A DNA stretch of 64,000 bases from Paralithodes platypus (taxonomy: Eukaryota > Arthropoda > Malacostraca > Decapoda > Lithodidae): contig CM064512.1 in the NCBI GenBank assembly GCA_032716605.1, positions 24,305,810 to 24,369,809 on the forward strand, in the 5' to 3' direction. Position numbers and translations under genes: made by a program. Shown here one piece after another: positions 34,812-44,085 of this stretch; position 1 is the first letter of the stretch, and each line of letters opens with the position of its first letter. The notes under the pieces were generated by a model that made no database searches, was not told where the DNA came from, and worked only from the letters and a program-made list of their open reading frames with translations.

Positions 34812-35015
34812 AGTTAACCCCTTCCCCACCATGACGTAATTTTCATCATATTCTGGTTACCATTAGACTATTTTCTTTAGTATATAATCTACCTCTATGA
34901 CTCAAATGGGTAAATACGATCTCAATAATCCCTCTTAGTAATGCAGGTCCTTCTTAAATTGCACAAAATTATCTACTTTTAGCCAGAATCCAAGGTAAAT
35001 AGACATCATGGAGCT
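34812..35015. mobile_element. piggyBac-like TTAA MITE
   Basis: TTAACCCCTTCCCCACCATGACG at the left, then GGTTACCATTAGACTATTTT, AGGTCCTTCTTAAATTGCAC and TAGCCAGAATCCAAGG. The last blocks are shared closely with the 19.4 kb copy. The right end GACATCATGGAGCTG is decayed. Confidence 0.65.
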
Positions 35016-35118
35016 GTTCGCCGATAACCTTAACGTTAATGACGTACTGTAAATATCAGTTGACAAAATTGTCCTTAACACATTTAGTTTTGTTTGTTAA
35101 TTAATGACCAGTTGGATG

Positions 35119-35603
35119 TTAACACATTCCGAGCGGCCTAGGCGGTAACTTCTACTACCTGCCAAGCGGGGATTTTTACCCTAAAACGACCTTGTTTCTG
35201 TGCTCTTTTTCATGCATAAACAAGAGCCAGAGCGTAATACAATTATGTATCCCTGAAAGGGCGTAAATTGAGCTTTCCAATGACACCAGAACCATCCTTC
35301 TACGACAACGCGTTCTCTTGCAACGATCGTGCAAGACAAGTGCAAAAACCTTAAAATAAGGTAATTTCCTACATAAATCCCTGTGTAGTGAGGTAGAGAT
35401 TATGGATGAGTGTGGAGGGGGCCTCAGTTGTCGCGCGGGAGCCGTGCCGACCGGTCAGAGGGAACCTATGCTCCTCCCACCGCTCGGCTCTCTCTCAGAG
35501 CACATTACGTGCTAAAAATTGCATGCGACTATAGCCGGGCCCCGCTCTTTAGGTTGGGGTTCTCTTGTCCGACTATAGCTGGGCACCGCCAAAGAGGGGT
35601 TAA
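35119..35603. mobile_element. Second TTAA-flanked element, 485 bp
   Basis: TTAACACATTCCGAGCGGCC at the left and GGCACCGCCAAAGAGGGGTTAA at the right give imperfect inverted termini with a TTAA duplication. The interior is GC-richer than its surroundings and carries two GACTATAGC(C/T)GGGC(C/A)CCGC copies (35526 and 35572). It is unlike the common MITE family and looks like a separate piggyBac-like non-autonomous element. Confidence 0.6.
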
Positions 35604-36740
35604 TTACTCCTTATTGAAGGGATTTCATATTCCAGTTCCATAGCCTTCTGTGTGTCTCTATATTAAAGCTGACGTAAAATTTAAAGATTTAAAACATAAG
35701 ATCGAGTTGTCTGTTGAGGCATTACGAAAGTAGACCAGATCTCCGAAATAAGTTATCGAAATTTTACCTAAGCCACATAAGCACAGTACTCATGATCTCC
35801 TGATGAAGATATTATGGTGTGATAAAATGTTTTAAGCTCTCCTGGTCAATAGTCTGAACACGCACTTTCCTTGGTCCAGATCTCACAACGTCAATATTTC
35901 TTAAGATCATCTGCAATGTGTCAACAACTTTGATATATATTATGTTTGTATTCACAAACCAGCTTGCTTACACTATTAACAGCTAAATATAGTAGACAAA
36001 GAAGATCATTCAAATTTTGAGTGTTGAAAAATATTGTTGAACACAATTCCGTTGTGTAATCATCATTATATACTGTACAGTATATGTGAATACATTTGTC
36101 AAAGCAATGTATACACATATTTGTGTTTCCAATAATTTAAAGTGCTACAAATAAATTCCACACATTATTGCAATACGGTGTTTACAGTGTGTGTGAAGAG
36201 GAACAATGGAAGATGCGCGAGATACCAGGTAGAGAAAGAATAAGTGAAACAATACCCTATAGCTGAAAGAACGCCTGAGGAAAATAGTGGAGAGTGTAAT
36301 TGAAAAGGGGGAAGTGAAAGGCGGAGAAGGGAAGGGGAAAGGTTGGCTGAAGGTAAAATGGGAATGGAGCAGAGAGGAAAACTCTTGAACTTTAAATATA
36401 GTTTCTTCTGTTGATACATGCATATCATATTTATGTTAAAACAGGACGTTGTTTGGAAAAAAAAGCATGGCTTGTGCGTGTAATGGATTATTTGTCTACT
36501 ATAAAACCAAACGAAGTTAAAAGTATGTATGTAGACGATGTGCATTGAGACTGAAAGCGTTGATTGAAAGGGGAGAGCTTGACACTGATTCATCCGGGTG
36601 CTTCTTTTCGGAAACGCGTACCTCTTTGTATTAAATAATACTCTGTCCGATGCCTATAAATATATTGATAGGACAAAATAAAAATATTTTAATACGTAGA
36701 AAATGAAGTTAAACAAAAACGTGGTATCAACATTTCCTAT
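35604..36740. other. No gene recognised
   Basis: AT-rich DNA. The 92- and 142-codon minus-strand frames between 36145 and 36593 are serine/leucine/proline-rich translations of a purine-rich segment and show no domain. Confidence 0.45.
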
Positions 36741-36741
36741 C

Positions 36742-36814
36742 TACATGTTTACTTAGAATACCTTATTTTTTAATTTCCCAGAGTTATGCCCTTTCCTCCT
36801 GGGACACCCTATAT
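36742..36814. mobile_element. Right end of a mariner-like non-autonomous element
   Basis: CTTAGAATACCTTATTTTTT... GCCCTTTCCTCCTGGGACACCC followed by (TA)n. It matches in sequence the right end of the element at 37084-38463 and, inverted, its left end. Confidence 0.7.
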
Positions 36815-36849
36815 ATATATATACCGGTATATATATATATTTTTTTTCT

Positions 36850-37017
36850 TTCTATGTGAGTGAGAGAGGCAAAAGGCAACACTGCCTGTAGCGAGTGCCT
36901 CCCCCATAGTTGAAAGAGTGACCAATCTTGATTTTGGCCGTGTCACTCCTTCAACTCTGGGGGAGGCACTCGGTACAGGCAGTTCTGTCTTTTGCCTCTC
37001 TCACTCACATAGACAAA
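36850..37017. repeat. Perfect-looking 170 bp hairpin (fold-back MITE)
   Basis: TCTATGTGAGTGAGAGAGGC...GTTGAAAGAGTGAC at the left and GTCACTCCTTCAAC...GCCTCTCTCACTCACATAGA at the right pair over about 70 bases with few mismatches around a loop of about 20 bases. Both sides are embedded in TA microsatellites. A partial relative lies at 3068-3175. Confidence 0.88.
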
Positions 37018-37049
37018 ACAAAAATATAATATATATATATATATATATA

Positions 37050-37083
<34 letters not shown>

Positions 37084-37089
<6 letters not shown>

Positions 37090-38463
37090 GTCCCAGGAGT
37101 AAAGGGCATAACTTTGGGAAATTATAAAATAAGGTATTCTAAGCATAATATGTTCTACAGTGAACCCTCAAACTACGCGTGGGATGCGTACTGTGCTGTC
37201 GGCGCGTACGTTCGTTTGCGCGTACATGGGAGTTAAATATAAATGGGAAAAATAGGTATTGGTCTGGGTCCGACCGAAAGTTGTACTATTTCTACCTTTC
37301 ATCACCTAAAATCCACAAATATATAACATATTACTGTACAAATATGTTTTCATAACCTAATCTACCACACAAAATAAATTTAATGTATACAAATAAGACA
37401 CAAACGTAAATTAACTCACATTGGTAGTGGTTGAGCAATGCCGGATCTGCGCCATCGATCGATAGCACTGCGCCCGAAATGGATCGACCGAAATAATAGG
37501 CCTAGCCGCCTAGGCTTACTGGTAAAGTTTTGAGTCGAAAAGTAATACACCCTGTATAGCCTATAGTTTCATATAGCCTACATAGTGTCAAGTGAGATAG
37601 TTCAATAGCTCATATACATATTAAAGAATTGGCTTCACATCATTTAGCCGGGTGAGAGCAGTGGGCTTTGAAGCGACTTTCGAAAGAAGTGTAAACAATC
37701 TCGCCTCCAATTACCGAACAGAGACAGATTTTCCATTTCCGATTTTGTTAGCTCAATAAATGATACATGCAATGTAAAACGAAGAACAGTCTTTTAATAG
37801 ATTCATAATATCCTGTTGTGCTTTATAGATACATAATAGTTTGGTACGGGAGATGTGTCTCTCTCCACAGTCAACAGTGACGACATTGGAGGGCTTGGCG
37901 TCACGTCAATATGGCCGCCCGAAACTCTCCAACAGATACGAATAGACTCCCGCTCGTACGCTCGGCGCGTACATTCGAATAATTGAGCGTACTTTTCGAT
38001 TTGTTGCCTCAATTGTGGTTCAAGCGTAGTTTTGATTATGCGTAGATAAATTGCGCGTAATTTGAGGGTTCACTGTATAACAAAAATTCCAAATCTCAAC
38101 CGTTAAAAAGATTTTGAAGGTTTAATGTCGTGTCCTCCCCCACATCACTGTAATGGACTCTTCCACATCAAACAGTTTCCAACTGGTCCAAAGTGAGCTA
38201 ACATGTCTATAATAAATTTGCAACTTACAGAATTATAGTATTTTTATAATAACATGGTAAAATAATATCTGAAAGATGGAGGTGTGATAGGCAGTAATAT
38301 AGCTAGGCCAGCCTTATGGGGAATTACTGAAGAATATAAATTTTTAACATGCATTATATCTATACCAGTCGAGATTTGGAATATTTGTTATAGTACATTT
38401 TAGGCTTAGAATACATTGTTATATAATTTCCCAAATTATGTCCTTTCCTCCTGGGACACCCTG
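37084..38463. mobile_element. mariner-like non-autonomous element, 1.38 kb
   Basis: Left end TAGGGTGTCCCAGGAGTAAA and right end TCCTCCTGGGACACCCTG are inverted repeats flanked by TA within TA-repeat DNA. The similarity extends about 70 bases inward (GGGCATAACTTTGGGAAATT versus AATTTCCCAAATTATGTCC). No transposase frame. A pogo-like element is nested inside; without it the element is about 460 bp. Confidence 0.75.
37158..38075. mobile_element. pogo/Tigger-like non-autonomous element, 918 bp
   Basis: CAGTGAACCCTCAAACTACGCG at the left and TTGCGCGTAATTTGAGGGTTCACTG at the right (quoted ends partially overlapping the family consensus) are near-perfect inverted repeats, flanked by TA on both sides (37156-37157, 38076-38077). 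CAGTGAACCCTC is the classic pogo/Tigger terminus. The interior (for example TGCGCCATCGATCGATAGCA, 37449) has no transposase. Confidence 0.82.
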
Positions 38464-38465
38464 TA

Positions 38466-38470
38466 TATAC

Positions 38471-38530
<60 letters not shown>

Positions 38531-38572
38531 GGTATATATATATTTATATATAAACTGTATATACTGTATAAT
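38466..38572. repeat. (TA)n with ACCGGT interruptions
   Basis: TA repeats of about 70 bases with TACCGGTA palindromes, like the tract that follows the other mariner-like right end at 36815-36840. Confidence 0.9.
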
Positions 38573-38599
38573 TATGCTAACAGAAATTTAGTATTTTGA

Positions 38600-38704
38600 C
38601 AATTAACCATTTTACTACCACCGATCCTTATTAAGCTTCACAAAATCGTCTATTTATAGCTAGACTATAATATAAAAGACGTAGCTGGTACAGAAGGGGT
38701 AATA
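38600..38704. mobile_element. piggyBac-like MITE, right half
   Basis: ACTACCACCGATCCTTATTA, CACAAAATCGTCTATTTATAG and the right terminus AGCTGGTACAGAAGGGGTAA match the family. The left half is missing. Confidence 0.6.
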
Positions 38705-38744
38705 CCGTCTAGGAAGAGTTTAGGAACAAATAATTAACACTCTT

Positions 38745-38915
38745 ATTTTGATCTTTGACCTTGACCTCTGGCCCTAACTATTAGAATATATGAAATTGAT
38801 AGACGTGATATTAAAGAACAATGCCACTAACACAGGCAGCTTGCCGAAATTTGAGTAATCTATAAGATTATGAAAGTTGACCTTTGACCTTGATCTGTGA
38901 CCTTGACCTTATTGT
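38745..38915. repeat. Cluster of TGACCT half-sites
   Basis: TGATCTTTGACCTTGACCTC (38752) and TTGACCTTTGACCTTGATCT (38878), followed by GTGACCTTGACCTT. These are direct repeats of TGACC(T) spaced by one base, a sequence that nuclear receptors of the RXR/HNF4 type can bind. A simple decayed repeat array is the more economical explanation. Confidence 0.45.
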
Positions 38916-39094
38916 ATGATTGCACTTTGTATGCATTGATGTAGCCCTGGAAAATCAAATAAGCGTGCTTAATTTAATTAATATTTATCAATTGGTTTCC
39001 GAGGTATCCAAAATGCATTTGGGTTGAGTACATGATTAGATTGATATCCAAAATTCGAAAATGGATATTTATCGTGATTGTGTGCTCAACCTTT

Positions 39095-39175
39095 AACTGT
39101 GTTGGTGATGTAATGGTTTAGATGCTTAGTTTTGGGTGTGGTGTCCCGAGATGAAATCCCGGGAGGATCATATGC
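39095..39175 (+). repeat. tRNA-derived SINE head (probable)
   Basis: GTTGGTGATGTAATGGTTTAGA resembles a pol III A-box region and GAGATGAAATCCCGGG, about 45 bases on, a degenerate B-box region. The following 100 bases could be SINE body. No flanking duplication was found. Confidence 0.4.
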
Positions 39176-39569
39176 TTTCATTAATGTATTGAATGAAGTA
39201 CATTGGGGTTTGTAATGAAGGATTAATGTTAAGAACGGGGTGTTCCTAAATGTCTATAGCTTATGGAATTAATGTCTAGCTAGGCCGGTCCTAAGTGATC
39301 TTGGCCCCATTCATTGTTCTTTCCTCTAAACACTAAACATTAGGCTTTCCATAATGTAGTTGGGTCTGATTCTACAGATATTATTTGTTTGTTTTATGTA
39401 TAAGTACAAGTTACGTGATTAAAAGTGCCAATACAAATAATGTAGGCTACAAAGTGTATTATTATTTTATCAATAGTGGTCTTAGTTATTCAATGCAGGA
39501 CTGACATACACACACAACATATATATATCTATATATATTCCTCCCTCTCCACCCTCCTCTCTCCTACTT

Positions 39570-39830
39570 ATGCCTAATATCCTAATCTCTTTTAAAGATG
39601 TACTTTCTACCCTCTCTGGGCTTAATACTAAGAAGGCGTACGGTCCATACGGTGTTTCTCCTGTTGTACTCAAAAACTGTGCTTCCACGCTGACCCCTTG
39701 CCAAGGCAAAATCTTTCATCTCCGTCTCTCCTCTAACGTCTTCCTTTCTTGCTGGAAGTTTGCTCTCATTTAACCTGTCCCAAAGAAGACCTGCCAAACT
39801 CCAAAAATTGCTACGCTCACTTGTTAGGAA
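39570..39830 (+). pseudogene. Jockey-type LINE fragment (RT N-terminal region)
   Basis: Plus-strand frame with LSGLNTKKAYGPYGVSPVVL, KNC, then LSSNVFLSCWKFALI, a stop, and PVPKK. This corresponds to 'L..L...KA.GPDGV...VLK.CA..L' and 'P..WK.A.I.PVPKKG' at the start of Jockey/CR1-type RTs. The GPDG aspartate is Y here and a stop interrupts WKFA(L)I-PVPKK. About 85 codons survive. Confidence 0.75.
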
Positions 39831-40155
39831 ACTTTTTTTTGCTATTGGCCTGAACGTTCACCTATGATAGGCACAATTTACGGACAGGCCAAAAACTACC
39901 CTGTACACAAACTGAATATTGGTCATTCGTTCCCTAAGGTGTGTCATTAAGGTTCCCTAACGTGAAATTTGTGCTGACCGGCCCAGATTTGGCCAAACTA
40001 GCCTGTCCCGAAAAAACGATATTTTCCAGGAGCCTGTCCGTCAACAGACATCAACTGGTTTTTATGTTCTATGAGTTACTTAAGTTATTTTAAGGGCAAA
40101 CCTGGCAGAAATAGGGCTAGCATTACCAAAAATATGCAATAGGAGTAGAATGTTA

Positions 40156-40235
40156 TGCTTAATAATAATAATAATAATAATAATATTTATTCAGTTAGCA
40201 ATTTATTCCAAATATTGCATCCATTTTATAATAAC
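40156..40235 (-). mobile_element. 3' end of a second CR1-type LINE copy
   Basis: (AAT)n followed by ATTTATTCAGTTAGCAATTTA matches the 3' end of the CR1-type LINE at 43746-43812 (ATTTATTCAGTAAGCAATTTA). On the minus strand this is a 3' UTR with an (ATT)n tail, from a severely 5'-truncated insertion. Confidence 0.7.
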
Positions 40236-41560
40236 TGAACAAAATGGAAGTGGTAAAGCCAAATATAACATACGTGGCACCAAAATCGCTATATTTTGGT
40301 ATGTTAGTGGCATGTTGAGCTTCATTATTTTACGAGAACAATTCGTTCCCAAACCTTCTATAAGACAACTCGGAGGGGGGCGGAGCCTAGAAACGGCAGC
40401 ACCAAAATACAGTCTATTTTCTCATCAACCATAATAGCTACTCGAGTTTTGAAGAGCTCTACAGAATTCCGTCCAAAAGTTCTATCGATTAACGAAGAGC
40501 AGAACTCTCAACATTCCATATTAATGGAGAAATTAATTATTAAAGGTCGATGCTATTGGTAACACATTCCTACAATAGACCTCCATCTGATCTGGTAACA
40601 CTGGTCAGATTTGAGGTGCCAAGTCTTCCTAATACCTATTCCATTAATTGCAGCCCCTATTGAAAATGTTTGATACCTTTATCTATTACGAAATGCATTA
40701 TATACTTGATTAATTATACTGGTGGTGCTGAAAATAGGGTTTAGCTTCGAAATCCACCCGCCATAGGTATAGTTTTCAGATACCGCCATGATTTTCCAAT
40801 ACATCACCGTAAAATATCCACCATTTCGCATTTCCTAACAAATCGCTTTGGAAAGCGAGCCATAGATGTATCATAATATTATCTAAGCGTATATATCAGA
40901 ATGAGGCGATATATAACCGAGAAACTATCAAAATTATTGGTGATACGTGCGAATTGTCTGCGCACTTTTAATTTATTCTACCGTTCTTAACATAGAAAAT
41001 GTAATAGGTGCATATGCATATAAGAAAATGAACATTAATACACAGACTATAGTATTTTCTTAACTCGTGTTACTGTGTATAGAGGACTACATTATTTATT
41101 TTAGATGTCATTAATTATCACATTAACATTATCAGATAGTACAAATATATTAAGCATCAAATGTTATGAAATAGTTAATGGTTTAGGTGCATAAGGTAGA
41201 GGCTAGAGCCAAAGGCTAATTAGTAGGCTATATATACGCTATGTATTAGTGAGTTGGGCCTAGGTCTGACTCTATAGGCTACTTAGGCATTATAATTAGG
41301 GTTGAGTGTGAGGGGGAACTTCCTTGTGTTAGCCAATTAGCTTTCTGTAGACTCCTATTTTCTTTTATGCTTATGTATGAAGGTTATTTCTATAATTTGC
41401 TATATATTACTTTTATTGTAGTCGATATGTTATGATGCGATAATGTTAATGAATATTTATATAAGTACAGTCGTGGTTAGGGCTACATGAACACCTCTTA
41501 AATGATACAAAAATACCAAGACTGCGAGCATTAACTAAGGTAAATATTTTCTGTTAAATT
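40236..41560. other. No gene recognised
   Basis: AT-rich DNA. If the coding block at 41617 is an exon, upstream exons could be here, but none is evident. Confidence 0.4.
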
Positions 41561-41616
41561 GAATCCCTTAGCAACGGATTTCAAGATAATTTATGGAAAA
41601 TATGTATATCTATATT

Positions 41617-42008
41617 TAGCGGAAGAGTATAAGAGGTTAGTAGACACCAATATCATCATTCGAGAAGAAGACACTGAGGCCGACCGTGAGCTCCAGCGGA
41701 AGTATACAGATTTGGGACATTGTGACTCTGAAGTTGAGGCTCTATTTGCTCCCGAAAAGATGACGGCAGTACTCAAGATATTGGTTGAAGACTTTGATAT
41801 GGCGATGGAAAAACTGGACGTGCACCTAGAGGAGTGTGAGAAGTTACGAATCAAATTTGAAGAGAGTTGTGAAGCCAATTGAAGTGAGCAAGAGAAGAGA
41901 GACGAAGCCAATCGAAGGGAGCAAGAGAAGAGAGACGAAAACAGGCTGCAAGAAATTGCAATAATGCTGGGAGCTTCCCCAAGGAAAAAAGCAAAACTGT
42001 CAGATTAA
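41617..42008 (+). pseudogene. Unknown coiled-coil ORF, copy 1 (one in-frame TGA)
   Basis: A frame of about 130 codons, acidic then charged coiled coil: EEYKRLVDTNIIIREEDTEA, DLGHCDSEVEALFAPEKM, DFDMAMEKLD...ECEKLRIKFEESCEAN, then EQEKRDEANRREQEKRDENR, ending GASPRKKAKLSD before TAA (42006). A TGA at 41880-41882 stands where copy 3 has an arginine codon, consistent with CGA-to-TGA decay. Homology to copy 3 (63.9 kb, minus) begins right after an AG (41617), as for a 3' splice site. The upstream part lacks an ATG. AATAAA follows at about 42013. PRKKAKL resembles a nuclear localisation signal. I do not recognise the family. Confidence 0.65.
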
Positions 42009-42065
42009 GTTAATGAATAAAACAATAATGATGATATCACCCTTTTATTTCCTTCTCTTCACATT

Positions 42066-42130
42066 TTGAGCAGCGCCGAAGGCGCCCGCCGCCAGAAGCC
42101 AAGCCCGCGCCGGAGAGCGAAGCCCGTGCT
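42066..42130 (+). terminator. GC-rich hairpin block 3' of coiled-coil ORF copy 1
   Basis: GCGCCGAAGGCGC is a perfect hairpin. It is followed by AAGCCCGCGCCGGAGAGCG and AAGCCCGTGCTTG. A diverged version with the same order and spacing follows the copy at 62.0 kb (62128-62182). The role is unknown; 'terminator' is only a placeholder for its position just after the poly(A) signal. Confidence 0.5.
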
Positions 42131-43744
42131 TGTCTCTCCTAAAATGTTTCTCTCCTAATTTTTTGTGGGTGAAAGATGTCGTGGCAAAATAATTGACAAC
42201 TCGATTTCTTTAAATTTTTCACACACACAAATTTAGACCCTCCCGAAGAAAAAAGGTTCACCGTCAACTCAAGTCGTATAGCAGAATTTATTTTTGGTGA
42301 GTCGTCTGACTGGGGTGGTCGTAGCTCTCGGATCGAAGTATTTCCGATCGACCCAATTCCACCAACTCACGTTGGACAGCAGAAGATCGCCTAAAGATAT
42401 GTGTGTGAAAATCACGACAGGGACCCGCACAGCGGCGACGCCGTAGCAGCCCGGCCAGGTAGTCGCCTCTCTGGGTATCTTTGACAACAGCGGACTAAGC
42501 ACCTCTCAATCCCCTCCCATCAGATCCTCCACTTTCTTAACTTTAGGATCAAGTGAAGTGACCTAAAATTAATGGAAGTAACTGGTACTGTGGTGCTTCG
42601 TACTTATAATTCGTCGTATAGCTAGGTCATGCTTCGTATAATGTAAATCGGAAAATAAAATGGAATTATTCATGTTTTTCTTTTATTTGTCCTTCTTAGT
42701 TTTTACAATTTCTTCTCTCCTAAATTTTTGTGGGCAAAAGATCGTTTCATAACCCAATCGAGGAGCCGAATACGGTCTCGTGTGTGCCTGTGTTGGCACA
42801 GGTGCACCAACACCGGCAACATGGTGCAGCAAGCACACAGCATACGGCGGCGGTGGCTATGCTCCGACGAGGTACACACTCTCCCTCTCTCTGTCACGTT
42901 TCGTATAATGCGTCGTATAGCTAGGTCATGCTTTGTTTAATCATGCGTCGTCTACTGTCCTAGGTCATGCTTCGTATAATGTGTCGCACCCCTAGTCAGA
43001 CGCCTCACCAAAAATAATCCCACAAAAATCTCTCTGGGTGGGAGCAGCCCAGCCAGGTAGTCTCTCCTAAAAATTGTCTCTCCTAAAATTTTGTCTCTAT
43101 TGCTATACATTACAGTATAGGTGAAAGGACCAATATAGGCTAAGGTCGGACGTTGTTATTGTTGTGTCGGAGACTCACGCAGCCAGGACGCTTGGCGAGA
43201 GACTACCTGGCCGGGCTGCTCCACCCAGAGAGGCGACTACCTGGCCGGGCTGTTCCACCTACAGTAGAGAGAGACTAACTGGCCGGGCTCCTGGGGCGAC
43301 TCACCCACAATTTAGGAGAGACAAAATTTAGGATGAAGACTTCGACGACGGCGAGCTGCGCCGTGTTGCCTGTGTTGGTGCACCTGTGCGCCGCATTATA
43401 CGAAGCGTGACAGCGAGAGAGAGAGTGTGTACATCGTCGGAGCACAGCCACCGCCGCCGTATTATGTGTGCTTGCTGCGCCGTGTTGCCTGTGTTGGTGC
43501 ACCTATGCGACGCATTATACGAAGCGTGACAGCGAGAGGGAGAGTGGGTAACTCTCTCTCTCTCTCTGAGTCAAAGATGTTTTAGCTAATATAGGAGAGA
43601 GACTACCTGGCCGGGCTGCTCCACCCAGAGAGATTTTTGTGGGATTATTTTTGGTGAGGCGTCTGACTGGGGGAGAAGAAATTGTAAAAACTAGGAAGGA
43701 CAAATAAAAGAAAAACATGAACAATTCAATTTTATTTTCCGATT
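42131..43744. repeat. Composite dispersed module, copies flanking the CR1 LINE (left)
   Basis: A mosaic of blocks repeated many times in 53.9-58.1 and 62.7-63.2 kb: (a) GTGGGTGAAAGATGTCGTGG; (b) AGCTCTCGGATCGAAGTATT ... CACGACAGGGACC; (c) CTACCTGGCCGGGCTGCTCC; (d) GAAGTGACCTAAAATTAATGG..GTAACTGGTACTGTGG; (e) the TCATGCTTCGTATAATG word; (f) CACCAACACAGGCAACACGG; (g) CAGTCAGACGCCTCACC. From about 43180 on, the blocks run in inverted orientation relative to 42540-43080. The small frames in it do not look like genes. Confidence 0.8.
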
Positions 43745-43745
43745 C

Positions 43746-43790
<45 letters not shown>

Positions 43791-44085
43791 TTTATTCAGT
43801 AAGCAATTTACAGAGTTGGTACCACATTGTATGTTACAAATGTGACATGTACCAGCTTTGCATAATTCCAACTAAGGATAGCCCAATAAGGCCGTTAGGC
43901 GTATTTCCATTGGCTGTCCTTGTGGGATTAGGTTAGCTGGGGAAATGGGGACGATAAAGAAATAGATACCTTAGAGAAAGTATTTCTAGGGGGTTATTTT
44001 AAGATACCTTACATCCTATACTAAATATCAGTAATCCGTAATCAGTAATAATTTCAGTTTGGTTTGTCTATCTCTTATGTCGTAT

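Noticed and set aside
36165..36593. 142-codon minus-strand frame, possible membrane protein
   Set aside because: Hydrophobic/serine-rich composition follows from a purine-rich plus strand; no start context, domain or homologous copy.
42703..43502. Small ORFs with LVGAQPPPPYSVCLLHRLACVGAP-like products
   Set aside because: Appear on both strands in every module copy and break at each copy's edges; translation of repeat DNA. Not listed as genes.
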